From the NCBI GenBank assembly GCA_026008535.1, contig BRKX01000002.1, positions 58,711,170-58,775,169 on the forward strand: DNA of 64,000 nucleotides, written 5' to 3'. Below the pieces are notes generated by a model. That model was not told the origin of the DNA. It saw nothing but the letters and a program-made list of their open reading frames with translations, and did no database searches. Below, one piece after another: positions 24,312 through 37,744 of this stretch (the first letter of the stretch is position 1; each line of letters opens with the position of its first letter). This DNA comes from Perilla frutescens. Taxonomy: Eukaryota; Streptophyta; Magnoliopsida; Lamiales; Lamiaceae. The translations under genes were made by a program, and so were the position numbers.

Positions 24312-25211
24312 TATGGTGGCGCTGCCCCAATTTGCTGGAAAGATCCACTTCAAAAATCCCTCTTACCTTATTCAGAGGATGATCACCATTCCCATCTATG
24401 AACATGCACCCTGCAATTTTTAGACAAACATTGCTAAATAAAAAGGGGAAAAAAAAGATGCGACAGATTTAAGGTTCTTGTTTCCGGATTAATGTTGCAT
24501 GGCTCACCGGGAGGAAAGGATGCATAGCGTGTCGTGCACAGTAAGGAGCCGTCGCCAGCTGTTCCCCAGTAGAGTTTCACGCTACCATAGCTATACTGTA
24601 AAACAAGTTTGATCTCTTTAGTTATTTCAATCAGAAGTTAGAACAAAATAATGTCCAGTTGTTCAGATAAAAGAGATCGAACAACCCTCGCTAGGAAAAG
24701 GGGGGAAACTTTGGAGTCAAATAGTGAAAGCAAATCTGCCATCTAGTTCTTTGACGACTTGATCAGGAGGATAGGGTGCACGATCACGTAGAACTTTATA
24801 AGCCTCGACTATGATCATGGCTTCAGTGGCCTGTCTCGACAGTCCATAGCGTTGTCTCATGTAACAAATGTCGTGAAATGCCCCGGATAATATGCAGAAG
24901 ATGTCATCCATCACTACAATAGACCTGGTTACACAAATAATGAGGATAAACGGCCACTACAAATTCATATATATAGATATATATCGATGTATAAGAGAAT
25001 GGACACTAGTACCTTGGAATGAATTGCTTGATTTTCATCCTTATGTGACAGAGCCAACAAGTTACCACTGGAGAGGTGGTAAAAGGTGCAGTCTGATCTC
25101 CATGATTGCAAGATTTCTGCAATTTCTTCCAAGCTGTCAAACAGTTCCAACAACTGGAAGACTCGGCTCTTTTGGTGGCTTCCCCACTGATTTCTCAAAA
25201 ACTGCCAACAT
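24312..25211 (-). pseudogene. TSJT1/AILP1-like (YGL-LRDR, DUF3700) pseudogene
   Basis: Minus-strand pieces match the plant 'aluminium-induced protein with YGL and LRDR motifs' family: MLAVFEKSVGKPPKEPSLP (from 25211), STFYNLS-like TFYHLSSGNLLALSHKDEN, then MDDIFCILSG..RYGLSRQATEAMIIVEAYKV plus LRDRAPYPPDQVVKELDGRF (24914-24717), GSVKLYWGTAGDGSL (24597-24507) and a short tail ending in LGQRHHS (24411-24312). The frame breaks after SLPVVGT, the first splice does not keep frame, and the frame shifts after FAFTI. The DD-to-AP(F)P segment expected after GDGSL is largely missing. Hence a pseudogene, or at best a rearranged relative. Intact members have a glutamine-amidotransferase-like fold and respond to stress and sugar. 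It lies 460 bp downstream of MutS2 in the same orientation. Confidence 0.7.
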
Positions 25212-25671
25212 TTGGAAGAGGCAAGTGAAGACAGAAAAAATGCACCAATTCCAAATCAAAATCAACAAGATAATGATGGTGATGAAGATTGCTGCTAGAA
25301 TCTTTATCCAACTACCCGCCTTTAAACAATATGACGAGCTACTAGCAACTCATCATTTTTGCTCTCTTCAAGAAATGTGGACTCTCCTGCGTCACTACCA
25401 GATGGAAACAAACAATTCAAGCATCAAATTTAGCCCACCCCATGCTCTTATGCCCGCTGATCACATCATGGTCACATGCTTAGTTCCGAGATGGTCAATA
25501 GGCGAGTGCACCACTCGTCTAAGGCATCCAAGTCAAACAAAATTTAGAGGAAAGTAAAATGTGGACTTCGAGGAAACATCATCATTATTATTATGTATAC
25601 ATGTACACACACGTGATGGTCAAAATTCAAAGAAAGTTGAAGCTTTCTTTTATGGCTTGATTGAAGCGCTT

Positions 25672-28600
25672 TCACTTGATGTAGGCAACTGTACAGCCAT
25701 AATTCATTGGGCTCTCTTGATCAAATTTTGCAATACGAGGATGTTTTCGTAGTAGTTCAATAACACGCTCCTTCAAAACTCCAGTGCCCATTCCGTGTAT
25801 GATGAAGAGAACTGAATTAGGCCCTCTGTTATTGATGGCCATCTCAACCTGGAGAGTAGCTTCCTGGACTCTCATTCCCCGCAAGTCCATGGTGTTTTTC
25901 GATGTCTGCACCACAGCACCATAAGAAGCATTCTCATCCTTAATGGTTTCTGAAAGACTTCTCAGATTCTCGAGTCTCTTCGTTGCACGACCCTACAACA
26001 TCAATTACAATAATCATTTAGTAAAATATACATGTTGCCACAAACTTTAACACGTGAGATTAGGAAAAGTATGAATCATTAAAACAATGACTTGGATGTT
26101 CATAATTGAAAATTAAATAACTAAGTGTATCCTTAAATTAATGATACAATTCTTTCAGAAGAAGATTATCTTGTGATCCTTGCTAACAAATTTTCCTATT
26201 AACAACTAAGTATCTTTGGTGAGCCTATGAGAAAGCGGAGTTATAACAAGAAGGCTCCAACAACAAAATAAAATAATAATGAAAATAAAAGATCCCATAT
26301 TTACATCATCAGAACATACCTTTCTTCTTGATTGCGGGGCTGACGCTGCTGCGCCATTAGCTGCAAGAGCATCTATACTGCTTACACTTACACGAACTCT
26401 GATTTTTCCATATTGGACAAGGACTGTGTTATCATCACTTGGTGCTTCGACTACAGTAGCCAACTTATTCCCTAAACCCTTTATAACAATTTGCTCTCCG
26501 ATCTGTGGTACATACAAACTACTAGCATTTCTATCTACAGACTCATCTGCGGAAGGCTGATGAGCTTGAACAATGGATGCAATGGTAGCTTCTGATTGCT
26601 TCAAAATAACATTGAAGTCCTTTGGGTCTGCATTTTTCAGTTGCTTCTCAAACTCTTGCACTACAGTATCAATCTCAGCCTTCACAACCTTCAATTCCTG
26701 TTGAATCTGCTTGGTTTCCTGTGCCTTAAAAGCTACTTCACGCACATCAAGATCAACTGCCTCATCATGAATCTTCAGCAGGGGAGAAAGGAAAATTAGA
26801 TAAATGGATAAGAAACAGCACGAAGAAACTAAGCACTAATTATGAAGCAGAATGATGAGCAAACATAGTATACAGAGGAGAATAATTATCCCACCAAAGA
26901 TATGAAGAATTCACCATCCAGTCCTAACTCAGCTATTACATGTATGTAATAAATAGCTCACAGGGGCATGGTTCACAAAAGCCAAAAGGTCTCAAAACAT
27001 AGACAGAAGGCCAAAACTAGATACATAGATTTGAGTAATATGCATCAATAACCTCTATGTACAAGATACAGACAATAAATTCACGTACATATGGGTTAAG
27101 ACACCACGATTGGCCACAGAAGCTACACAGCACTGACTGATAAATATTAGGGTCCAATTCATCAAGAAAAATTGAATCTTACCTCATGATAAAGTCTCAA
27201 TACATCTGAATGAAGAGAGGCAGCTCTTTTTGCCTGGATTTCTAGTCTATTTCTCTCTTCAACTAGAGACTGATACAGCAAAGTATTAAGCTTCTGCATC
27301 TTCTCTGGTGTTAGCTTCATTACCCAAGATTGGGCCCTCTCAATTATTCCTCCATCAAAGCCTATTGTTTTTGCAATACTTAATGCATTTGACTCACCCA
27401 TGCTTCCCCAAAGAATCCGATAAGTAGGCTGTAGACTCTCCAAGGAAAACTCCATTGCTGCATTCTCAAACCTTGCATCCTTTTCTTTCAAACGAGTTAG
27501 ATCTGCATAGTGTGTTGTCACAACAGCCAAATTTACTCTTTCCTTAAGATATTGTAATATGCTGGCTGACAGAGCCACGCCTTCTGATGGATCAGTTCCA
27601 CCTCCAATTTCATCAAGAAGGACAAGAGATCTCTTAGTGGCCACTTTCAGGATATTGTGAATTCGTGAGATGTGTCCGCTAAAGGTTGAAAGACTTTGTT
27701 CTAGAGACTTCAATTGGGTACAATAAACTTTGTATCAATAGGTCTTCTATTTAACAAAAGAAAAAAGAAAGAAGGACAGCATCAAAAAAACAAAGGAGAT
27801 GTGAGAAAATCAATTACCTGACGATCACCAATATCTGCAAGAACAAGATCAAACCACGGCAGCTGTGGATGATTTTGTGCAGGGAGGTACATTCCAGCTT
27901 TTAACATTATAGAAGCCAATCCTAAAGTTTTCATGGAAGCAGTTTTACCTCCCGTATTAGGTCCCGAGATAACGACCACCCTTACTCCACTTCCAATTTT
28001 TATGTCAATAGGGACAGGAAAATTGAGAGCACCACCAGGCAGTAAGCCAGATTTTTTTATGTCAGTTTCCTGACTCGAAGAACATGAACTACTAGACATT
28101 GACAGAGTGGACATATTTCTCAATGAAGACTCAAGAAGCAAAGGATGTTGAATGCTGCTTACATCTACTGATAATGAATTATGCTCGGAATTCTCACAAC
28201 TTACGGCACTGAACTTTGGACAGACCCCATTCATCCACTGAGCATGAGCAGCTCTTGCAAAAGCAAGATCTACTTCCAACACTCTATCTAACAAATATTT
28301 GATCTGTCTACTGGATTCTGAAATTTCAGAACTAAGGTAACTTAATATGGCTTGCTCCTCCATCTTTTCGGAATTTGATAGACTCACTTCCAGATTATTT
28401 AACTCAACCGCCTCCCTCGGTTCCATGAAGTAAGTCGCTCCAGAGCCGCTAGAGTCTAATACTACGCCATCAGGAACTAGATATCTATGTGTAGTTCTGA
28501 TAGCTACACACGCCCTCGATCTACGTTTTGTAACCAGGGGTCTATCGATTCCACCCGCCTGAAAAACTTGAGAAGATATCTTCTTCAGCAACCCCTCTAG

Positions 28601-29464
28601 ATTTTCCATGTTTGTTTTCCTTTCTGACCTTATCATTTCCAGTTCTTCACTAGCTTGGTCGAGGACTAGTGAAAAATTACAATCCACACAAAATTCTATC
28701 TTTTGCTCCAATTCGATAAGAAAATCGCACTCTCGGAGAATTTCAAGCAGCGGCAAGCACCTGTTTGGATACAATAAGATTTGAGATAACAAAATGAAAC
28801 AGCTAATCACTAGATTGAAACGACAGATAAACAAAAGTAGAGTTCGTAGAGTCAAAAATCAAAACCAAGCAACCAAAAACTAGACAGACCTATCGTACGA
28901 GTTACTGCGAGAAGCAACATCCTCCAACTGTTCGATCAATGATCTAGCCGACCTTAGAGTCCTACGCACAGAACAGAGCTCGCCGATCATGAGCATTTCA
29001 CCTGCGACGGCCACATCAACAACACGAGAAACGTCTTCGATTCCGGAGAAATCCAACGGTCGAGACAGTGCAACGGCGGCGGAAGTCTGGTCGAGGAGAC
29101 GGCGGCTCTCGCTTGGGGTCCGGCCAACTGGAATCCTTGCAGATAGGGCCGCAGCGTGACCCATGGAGGTGGAGGTGAAGGCGGAGAGCTGGTTGCACAG
29201 GGATGGCCATTCAATGATTTTGAGGGTCTCCGATTGAAGTGAGTCGGCCAATTTGACTCGCTCCGGCACCGAGTCAGTCGATGCCGTAAAGCAGGATATG
29301 GAGGTGGCGCGAGAGAGATTCCGATAGGGTGGAGGAGTAATCCAGAGAAGGAAGGTGTGGCCGAGACCGAGTATCATGGAATGAGAACGATTTGAACTTC
29401 TTTTCCTATCCACAACCAATTTTCTAATTGCCTTCGGTGCCAAAAATTTCGCTAATTTTACCAA
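25672..29464 (-). CDS. MUTS2: MutS2 homologue, predicted organellar
   Basis: Five exons: 29464-28890, 28760-27818, 27707-27183, 26772-26320 and 25992-25672, in frame, about 938 residues. The N-terminus is basic and Ser/Thr-rich, consistent with an organelle transit peptide; translation may instead start at the Met at 29374 (MILGLGHTF). Then come the clamp/core region (HRYLVPDGVV, SGSGATYFMEPREAVELNNL), the ABC-type ATPase with Walker A GPNTGGKT (about 458-465) and Walker B SLVLLDEIGGGTDP, a helical region rich in Glu and Lys, and a C-terminal Smr domain (TMDLRGMRVQEA, IIHGMGTGVLKE). Bacterial MutS2 acts on branched DNA or stalled ribosomes rather than mismatches; plant versions are little studied. 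The gene appears complete and intact. It is followed by allantoinase upstream on the same strand, with 614 bp between them. Confidence 0.95.
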
Positions 29465-30078
29465 CTCTCAAATCTCTCGGTTCACATAATTAAAATTACC
29501 CAATTTTTAACCCTAATTGTAAATGTCCTCTTCTCTCAAATCACCGTTCTTCTTTATCAAAGTTTCTGATAAAAATATACACAAAGGATCAGTATCTTCT
29601 GCCTGGAAATATTTTAAATAGAATCATTGGTCATACAAAAATAAATAGTATAATATTTATATTGATACAGATTCATGTTTAGCTATATCGTCTAATAAAA
29701 TCACTGCAAATTGAAAAACCACAAATATTATTAACTCGCGAATGTTGGCGTGAAACTTCCAAGAAATCCAGGTCCTAGGTTTTCTTGATAGTTTACAATC
29801 TAGAGACAAAATTTAATTTGATATGTGCTGAAATTCATTATGTACATTTTTGGATAAGAACTGTAGCAGTTTGCAACCAAAGATTGCGAATAAATCAAAG
29901 ATCAGACTACATCATCTCCATGCATCAACTTTAACGGTCGTACTGGACCATCTTCTGAGAAATCGGGGCGTTAAAAGACCTGGTAAACAAAATGAAAGTC
30001 TTCAATGGAAATGGGATTCCCAAATTTAGGTTAAGAAATAAATTGAAGAAACAATTTTTTTTTTACCTAAACACCTTC
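29465..30078. other. intergenic spacer between MutS2 and allantoinase
   Basis: Should hold the MutS2 promoter and the allantoinase 3' UTR, both on the minus strand. AT-rich; no repeat or further gene seen. Confidence 0.6.
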
Positions 30079-33000
30079 TCATGTGGCCAAGATTGGAACA
30101 CCGCAGGCGGCCGGAGCATGTTTCCCGCCTTGGTAAACAATATTGCCTCTTACATATGTAGCTACAACTTTTCCCGCGAGTTTCGATCCCCTGTATGCTG
30201 AGATGTTCTGCATGGATTTTACCACTTTTTAAATTTAGATAGTGTTACTGCTAATAAACCAGGATAAGAAAAAAAAAAAAGCTCTTGTTAACAGCATTAT
30301 ACCCGATGTTTAAGATATACGGGGTGATCATCATCGAGTTCAAACTCCACTTCAGGATCCCAGACCACGATATCTGCATAGTTTCCGACTGCAATGGCCC
30401 CCTGCACAAGTAATGAAGTTTGCATCAAGTTGATTTCTTGATTCAAAATGTGGAGTTCCTTTATCAAAAATCTCCCGAGATATTTGGAATAGAAGATATC
30501 ATGTGAAGTTTTGTTAACCTTGAGATGTTGGCCAGCAAGTTTTGCGGGCTTCTCACTCCACCATGAAACTAGTTGATGGAGACTGATTCCGTGTTTACGT
30601 CCATACGACCATGTCACTGGTAGAACAAACTGCCAAGTGCATGCAAAATGGTGGTGATAAGATTAAGAGCACTCTCTAGAAAATCAGATCATCACATAAT
30701 TATATCGTTCTTTTTTTTTTTTTGGCACTTGGTGATCAAAATGGGTTGTCATCTCAGGTGGAAATGTATCTATGGCTGAAAATGAGAGATATTTGGCTGA
30801 AATAAAGTGCACCTGCAGAGAAGATATGCCACCCCATGCTCTGAGGAAATCACCCTCATTGAAGAGTTTAAGCTCTGGAGCTGAGGGCGAGTGATCAGAG
30901 CTTAACATATCAATGTTTCCATCCTGAAACAAAGGTTTAAACAGACTGGTCAAGTAAAATCATTGAAGAAATTCACAACAATCATTCGGTATGAAGCACT
31001 TCCAAAGTTGATATACCAGCAAAGCTGCCCAGAGTTTTTCTTTATTATCTGTGTCGCGTATAGGTGGAGCACACTTGAAGCGAGTATCTCCATCTGGGAT
31101 TTCTTCAGCTGCAAAGGCCAAATAGTGGGGGCATGTTTCAACAGTGATGCTATCACCGCTACTCCTAGCTTCCTATATACATAAAGGTTTCAGAAAGGGA
31201 GATGATTGGTTTTAGATATCTACTTTCAGGTCTAAATGGTGCTCATATATGGAACAAGAAAGAAATCAAAAGGCGCATTAAGAACTGTTAAACAGGTAAA
31301 TCACTGAAAATATACCTTTATAAGTTTTAAAGAGGATCTAGCATCCGCCAAATGTACAATGTGCAGATGAGCACCCTCAGCCGGACCTCCAGCTCTAGTG
31401 TTTTTAGCGACTGTTAAGAGCTCTCTTATTGCAGCTTCTTCCCTGCAGAATAGATGGTGTCGAAAAAGAACACAGGCTGTTGGAGTTACCCATGGTTAAA
31501 ATGCCAAATTATAAAGTTCCTCCTACAGGACAACGCATTGCAATTTATTTTATGTAATTAGTTCGAGTGAGTCAAAAGGTGCTAAACCAAACATCAAGGA
31601 GAGTACTCAAATAAAAAGATCGTGTTTCAGGGGGAAATCACTGGCAACCAAATAGCTGAACAACATAATGGAGAGCAGTCTCAGAAACTTCTAGATGTCT
31701 TGAATGAATAACTCATACCATGAAGCAGGCCGAGTCTTGAGATATGTGGAATATGATCTAGGACTCACAGAACCAACATCTACCATGTCCAGCTCACCTT
31801 CAGGGTCCTGTTGAATCTCGGCATGTACAAGGAGTGGTCTTCTATATTTTGCCAGTACAGAGAGCCCTTCCTACAGGAAGCTACATGTATCAGACCTCAG
31901 GCAGAGAGACAAACATTAATTATGGGCATACCGCATACATATGATATCGCATTTTTCAAGAATGCTTGCATAAGATGGACCCCAGTAGGAATTTTACGTG
32001 TGTAGAAAAGTTTGAAGAAGCATTTAAATTTTGCAATTAAGATCAAAATCGTAGTATTTGGATACCTTTATATGGCTGGAATTTGTCATGGGAAAGTCAT
32101 TGATTCCTGAGGGGCACATGAAAGACTACAAAAAAAAGGGCAAGAGATTCAGATGATGCACAATAAAAAAAAAAGGTAACAATAATCAAGATTCAAGATC
32201 CAGGAGAATCAGCAGTGGAAACCGACAGAGAGAACTATTGTTAAGACAGCAGCAATATAAGCTGATTTGGTAATCCTTTAATGTTAATATATATCTTTCT
32301 TACAGCTAAAGAAAGTACGGCTATGCATGGATAAAAATAAATCCTTTAGTTGCAGATGTTTCCATTCAAAAATAATCAATAAGTGAACCTTCAGGCCAAG
32401 GGCTCCAGCCTCAAGAAGATGCTCCAAAGCAGTTGAATTGAATGCGTTTTCCGGCACCAGACCTCCCCAAAAACCTGTTTAGAGGAAAAGTCATCCACAT
32501 GCACTAAAATTTAAGGTACCAAAGAGTCAAGGCTAAAAGGTAGAAAACAAAAAAACCTACCAACATCAACGAAGATTCTCCCCTGTGCAGCCTTGATCTG
32601 AATATACGAGCACAAAAGGAAGTAAAAGGACCGAGAGTCAAGCACACAAAGATTAGATAGTTAAAGCCAGTAAAGTGATCCATTATGACAACGGTAGAAA
32701 ATTAGATGGCTAATTTTGATGAACTTATAGAGGCATAGAATTATGTGCCTCTTTCTTGTGCCCACGAGTTCAGGCTGAGAAAGTCGTTTGACACTATATT
32801 AGGATAATCTATAAAACTTGAGTAGGAGTAATTGAATAAAACCCAAAAAATCAATTATGAAGTCTTAAAGGTTCTCTTTACCAGAACTTATGTAAATGGG
32901 GAAAATCTATAATATATCTCGCCGTACCTTAAGTTTGAGTGTCTCTTCTGAAACTGTAGATGGGAAACTATTTAAAGGCATATCAATCAATGTTGTGACA

Positions 33001-34889
33001 CCACCTGTGGAAGCATAACAAAGTACAAAGCTCATTTTGCAAATAAATATGGAGATGAACTTCTGAAAGCCATATTATGATGAATAGTCTAAATGCATAT
33101 ATTACATTCACTGATTGAATATACATATAAGTCATTTATACTGAAGCAGAATCCAGAAAAATTTGGAAATTATGGAGAATATATCTCAAGCTAGTATTTC
33201 ATAATCTGGGGGTGCATTAAAGAGTAAATGTGAAGCAATGAAGGCAAGAAAATCAGAAACCAACGGTATTTTAATATTCAACATAAACATCAAGATGGCA
33301 ACAAAGGTACCCCCGTGACCAACAACCATGGAACTCTAAGCAGAAGGAAAACAAGTAAAACACCTCTCTTCTTTGACACAACACCTAGAGATAGATGCTC
33401 CAAAATAGTCAAGAGGAGGTGTTCAGAGAAGCAGTTGATCAAATGGAGCTTCATAAATGTGTGCATATATTTTACAGTGTACAACCATGTCTTGGTCTAG
33501 AAGGCAAGAACAATATATGAATGCCTTTTAGAGTCACAAAAATGATGTGTCATGCTGTGTTGGTCCAAGGAAAGTTCCCAGCGAATAGAAAATGAAAGAA
33601 AAAATGTATTAATCCACAAATTTGGTAGTTCCATCGAGAAAATCAAGATGCAGAGCTCATACAAACCAAAGTCAGGGATCATGATCTATGCATGTTATTA
33701 GCAGAACTATGATGACACAGCTGATTTTCATATGCCCTTTTCAGAATGAATATACTATTCCGCATCATAGTGTTACTATACCACCGATTAACCTCAAAGT
33801 TCATGATTTAGAGAAATTAAAACAGTAAAATAATATCTCCATACCAGCAGCAGCTGCCCTTGTCCCTGAAGGAAATCCTTCCCATTCCGTTCTTCCAGGG
33901 TCGTTAAGATGTGCATGCCTGCCATAACAAAAGCAATTATATTTGGCCCAGAAATCTTTGATATCCAATCATTGGAAAAGCAGGAAAGGCAACTATATAT
34001 ATGGAAGGTACAATTTTAGTTGTCCCATGTATTTTACTGAATTGAGAAGCCACTAGTTTGCGAAATCTCTAATGGTGCACAATATTGTTGTCTTGATTTC
34101 TATTACATTGGTTGAGAAAAGAAAGATAAAAGGGGGCAAGGAAATAGTTTAATCATCTTACACGTCGACCAATCCAGGCATAACAACAGCCTCCCCATAA
34201 TCAATAATTTGGTAACTCCAAGTACTGCGACGCCAGTCATCTCCTTCAACTACAGCTACAATCTTCCCACCTTTCACTTCAACTGTTCATTATCCACAAT
34301 CAAGAAAGTAAGAAACGGGTCATCATCTAAAACCTGTCTACTTAATAAGCTGCTCATAAGAATATATTATCCAAAGAAGAAGGCTGAAATACATGAATGT
34401 GATTTACCATCTCTACCACGCACCTGCACCAGAAATAAGGGCATTTGGCGTTACAATACGCCTGCTAGCTATCCAGTAATGTCTTTGAAGTATATGGCTG
34501 CACTTGATTCTGTAGGCCTGCTGAAAAACCCATCATGAAATGTATTAACATAATTTTACATTGAAAATTATTCCAATAGTTGCGCACCGACGTTTAACCA
34601 CGTTTGTTTTATTCTTTGGCCTTTTGCTATCCGATAATTCCAATAAAACTTTTTTTCTCTTTCGATAGCCAATTCCAAAAAGTTTCAAGAAAAGCATATG
34701 TAAAAATGTTCTGTAGTTAAACAATCTCCATTCTTTTACCCAAGAATTGCAGGAAACATCAAAAGAAGACAGGACTGTTAAAAACACATAGTGAAGGAAC
34801 CAAACCTGCGGGAAAAAATCAGAACATAGTAGAATAAGAGATGCAAGAATTGGCAGCAGAGCAACAAGCCTCCATTTCCCAGACTCCAT
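30079..34889 (-). CDS. ALN: allantoinase
   Basis: Fifteen exons, all with GT/AG limits and in frame: 34889-34806, 34517-34424, 34282-34162, 33918-33845, 33004-32928, 32597-32561, 32474-32389, 32125-32066, 31870-31719, 31442-31316, 31172-31017, 30923-30813, 30629-30519, 30401-30303, 30207-30079. The product is 505 residues, matching the usual plant length of about 506. The start gives a hydrophobic N-terminal anchor (LVALLPILASLILL) as in ER-linked plant allantoinases. Binuclear metal-site motifs are visible: HAHLNDPGRTEWEGF, the Lys of LEAGALGLK (likely carbamylated, near residue 191), LLVHAE, LHIVHLAD and SSDHSP. The enzyme opens the hydantoin ring of allantoin to give allantoate in ureide nitrogen recycling. 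A (CT)n tract just 5' of the start (34903-34920) is probably in the leader. Confidence 0.97.
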
Positions 34890-34902
34890 GTTCTCTGCCA
34901 CT

Positions 34903-34920
34903 CTCTCTCTCTCTCTCTCT
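34903..34920. repeat. (CT)n tract upstream of allantoinase start
   Basis: Nine CT units 14 bp from the start codon; on the gene strand a GA-repeat leader, common in plant 5' UTRs. An ATATATATAGATATA stretch at about 34949 could serve as a TATA region. Confidence 0.7.
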
Positions 34921-35383
34921 GTTTTTTGCTTTGCTTTCCCATGACGCAATATATATAGATATAGTGACATTGGAAATAAAAAAAGAAAGTAGAAAATAGA
35001 AAATGCAGCCAAAGTCCAGATTATGTGGAAGTCGGAACTCGGAACCATTAAGGAAATCGCGGTCGGACGCCGGTTCGAGAATATTTTTTTATTTTATTTT
35101 TTCCTTGATCAATCCAATAAAAAAGCACACAATATTGAACAGAACATTAGAATCAGCAAAACACAATAATTGAAAAAAAAAATCCAAACACAAAGATTTT
35201 GTTGGTTATTACTTATTTATATTTATATAGCGTTGTAATGTAACGCGGCCTGAATTGTAGGCCGTTGAATCACAGACCAATGAAATCGCTCATTAGATGC
35301 AGCCCGTACCTCTCATCAACTTACCTAATTTCTCACTTTCATCATTCCAATTTAAAATCTCACTTCACTTTATATTTCATAGT

Positions 35384-36946
35384 TATGGATGTTAATTTAG
35401 CCCCAAATTGATGGGTGGTTCGAATCGATTGAAAAAAATACAGAATTAGAGTCGGAAATTTTCAGCCCGAAACAAAAAAAGTAACCAAACGGGCTCGATT
35501 GGGTGGCTGGATTGATCGGTCCACGGGTTGGCACATTGCCTTCATTGTTTTCATCATAACTTTTTTTTTAGGAAAATCCGATTCACGAACAGTTAGAGGC
35601 ATTGGAAAACTAACTCAATTATATTTTCATACATATATTATGCATTCACAAATTCCAAATATGCTAAGAGTTATGAATTTTCAAAGTTACAACCAGTAGT
35701 AAATGCGTCACACACAATGATGCAATTTTCTTTAAATGTTATATTTTCATTTACACATACATTCATGAATGTATCAATGTTATGAGGACTATAAGTAACT
35801 ATTATGATGTATAATATATATATATATAGAATATTTGATTATTTGTTATTTAAGTTTGATGATACATGTTATTTATTCGTTTATTGCTTCTTGAATGTCA
35901 AAACCATTCACTTTAATTTCTTTTTATTATTTAATTTTCCTTTTGTTTTAGAAAATTATCTTTTATTTTGTTATTCATCTAGATATCATATTTATCATGC
36001 TTCCAATTATTTAAATGTGTATATATTATAATGTTATCGTTTGTTTAATAGATGAGAAAGAATACCGAGATATACATAATTATGCAGTTGAATTGAAGCA
36101 TCAAATGTCGTTAAAGTAGAAAGAATAATATAAATTAAAATATTTAGATCGATGATTGAGCATTGTTATTATGGTGTAATTTGAAATCATTATTTTTGAA
36201 ATAATAAACTAAGGTTGAACATTATTATCATGAAATGTACTTTTGATTTTTTCTTTCTTTATTACTCGAATGTTCTTAGCGTGTGATATTAATTGTATTA
36301 TTTTTACATTTTTACTTTACTTTCTCATATATTTTTTGACTAGTTCGCTTTTATTTATCATGGTTTAAATTATTTAATTGTACAATATTATAATGTTGTT
36401 ATTTATTTTAATAAATGTTGAAGACTTTGAAAATTAAATTGAACGTGAAGTTGAAGGAGATTCAAATATTATTATTGAAGTAGAAGAAGGTTGTAATTCA
36501 AATTAGATCAAATATTGAATTATAATTAGATTTATGATTTAGTTTGAAATTTTTGTTTTTGGAAGAACAAATTATGATTGAAGATTATTGTTATTTGTCA
36601 TTTCATGCACTATTGATTTATTTTATTTGATACACTTTGATGTTAATGAAATTTTCTATTCGTCATTTTTTTTTTCATTTTATCTTATTTTGTGTGTTTT
36701 TTTTTTATTTCAAAAATAAGAGATGGTGATCATTTTTTATAATTATTAAAATATAATTTATACATGTGAAAAAAAAAATCGTTAACATGTTGGCCCGACT
36801 GGCGAGCTCGAAAACTGGAATGTTAGGATTAGAGCCAAAAATTTATAGCTTGAATAAAATTTCAACCTACTAAGCTCGAACCGAATAAGTCCAAAATCGA
36901 ATAGGATTGATCCGAAACCGAACGGACTAACCCGATTGACGCCCTA
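35384..36946. mobile_element. non-autonomous hAT-type element with 8-bp target duplication
   Basis: Left end TATGGATGTTAAT and right end (inverted) TAGGGCGTCAAT match the common plant hAT-type terminus TAGGGATGTCAAT, which is intact in the element at 49796. Subterminal DNA is rich in GCCCGA/TCGGGC words. Flanks TTCATAGT (35376-35383) and TTCACAGT (36947-36954) form an 8-bp target duplication with one change, as expected for hAT. The 1.5-kb interior is very AT-rich and has no transposase. Confidence 0.72.
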
Positions 36947-36954
36947 TTCACAGT

Positions 36955-37744
36955 TTATTCATTCTCTGTACAATATTCCGATTGTTTTAGTAAGGTACCG
37001 CTTTTTTGCATGTGATGCATATAATTTTGTAAGAATAAAGTATGTCATTTATTTTTATAATGATTTAATTTAATTTATTTATTTTTTATCTAAGTTCATT
37101 CTTCCTAATTAAAATATTTTAAAAAACATATAACACACAGAATATAATACGGTTGAATACAGAGATCTTATCAGAATAAAAATCCTCCCACGTAAAGTAT
37201 ATTTATAATTAATTAGAGCATCTGTGGGCGCTCTAACATAATTTCAAATAAAAAGAGGAGGCCGGTTTACAGATATAGTGAAATCCATAACAAAAAGAAA
37301 AAAGAAAAAAGTAACAGAATCTTTAATGCAATACCAAAACTTATTAAAAGTCATTTTCATTCTTATCGAGAGATCTAGTAGGATTCAACTGAACAAGTTT
37401 ATGACTTTAAAATCTCACTTTTTAGAACATATCTCATCGATTATGATAAATTTCATTGTTGTTACGTAGTCCCCTATAATCTATATATAATAATATATTG
37501 TTTTCCACTTGATATAGATTCTCTTATGCTTATAAAATACAAAAAGCTAGATGATGCGACAAGTGGATAATGAAAATTGTGCGGGCAGAGAGTTAGCTAG
37601 GCAACAAATTCCACCAACCAAAAATGTTTAATTTATTATCTATTAGTGTGTTTTTTTTTTAAGAAAAATTCGATTTCATTGCTTATTAAACGAGTTCCCT
37701 CAACCATCCAGGGTATATAAAATGGGGCACTTTCTTGTACGTGA
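36955..37744. other. AT-rich intergenic DNA
   Basis: No gene, RNA or repeat structure seen. Confidence 0.5.

Noticed and set aside
24312..25211. intact AILP1/TSJT1-like gene
   Set aside because: No combination of visible splice sites that I tried keeps a single open frame across the MLAVFEK exon, the YGL-LRDR exon and the tail.
24892..25557. 221-residue open frame on the plus strand
   Set aside because: It is antisense to the TSJT1/AILP1-like pseudogene exons and the MutS2 downstream region, and its product resembles no family I know.
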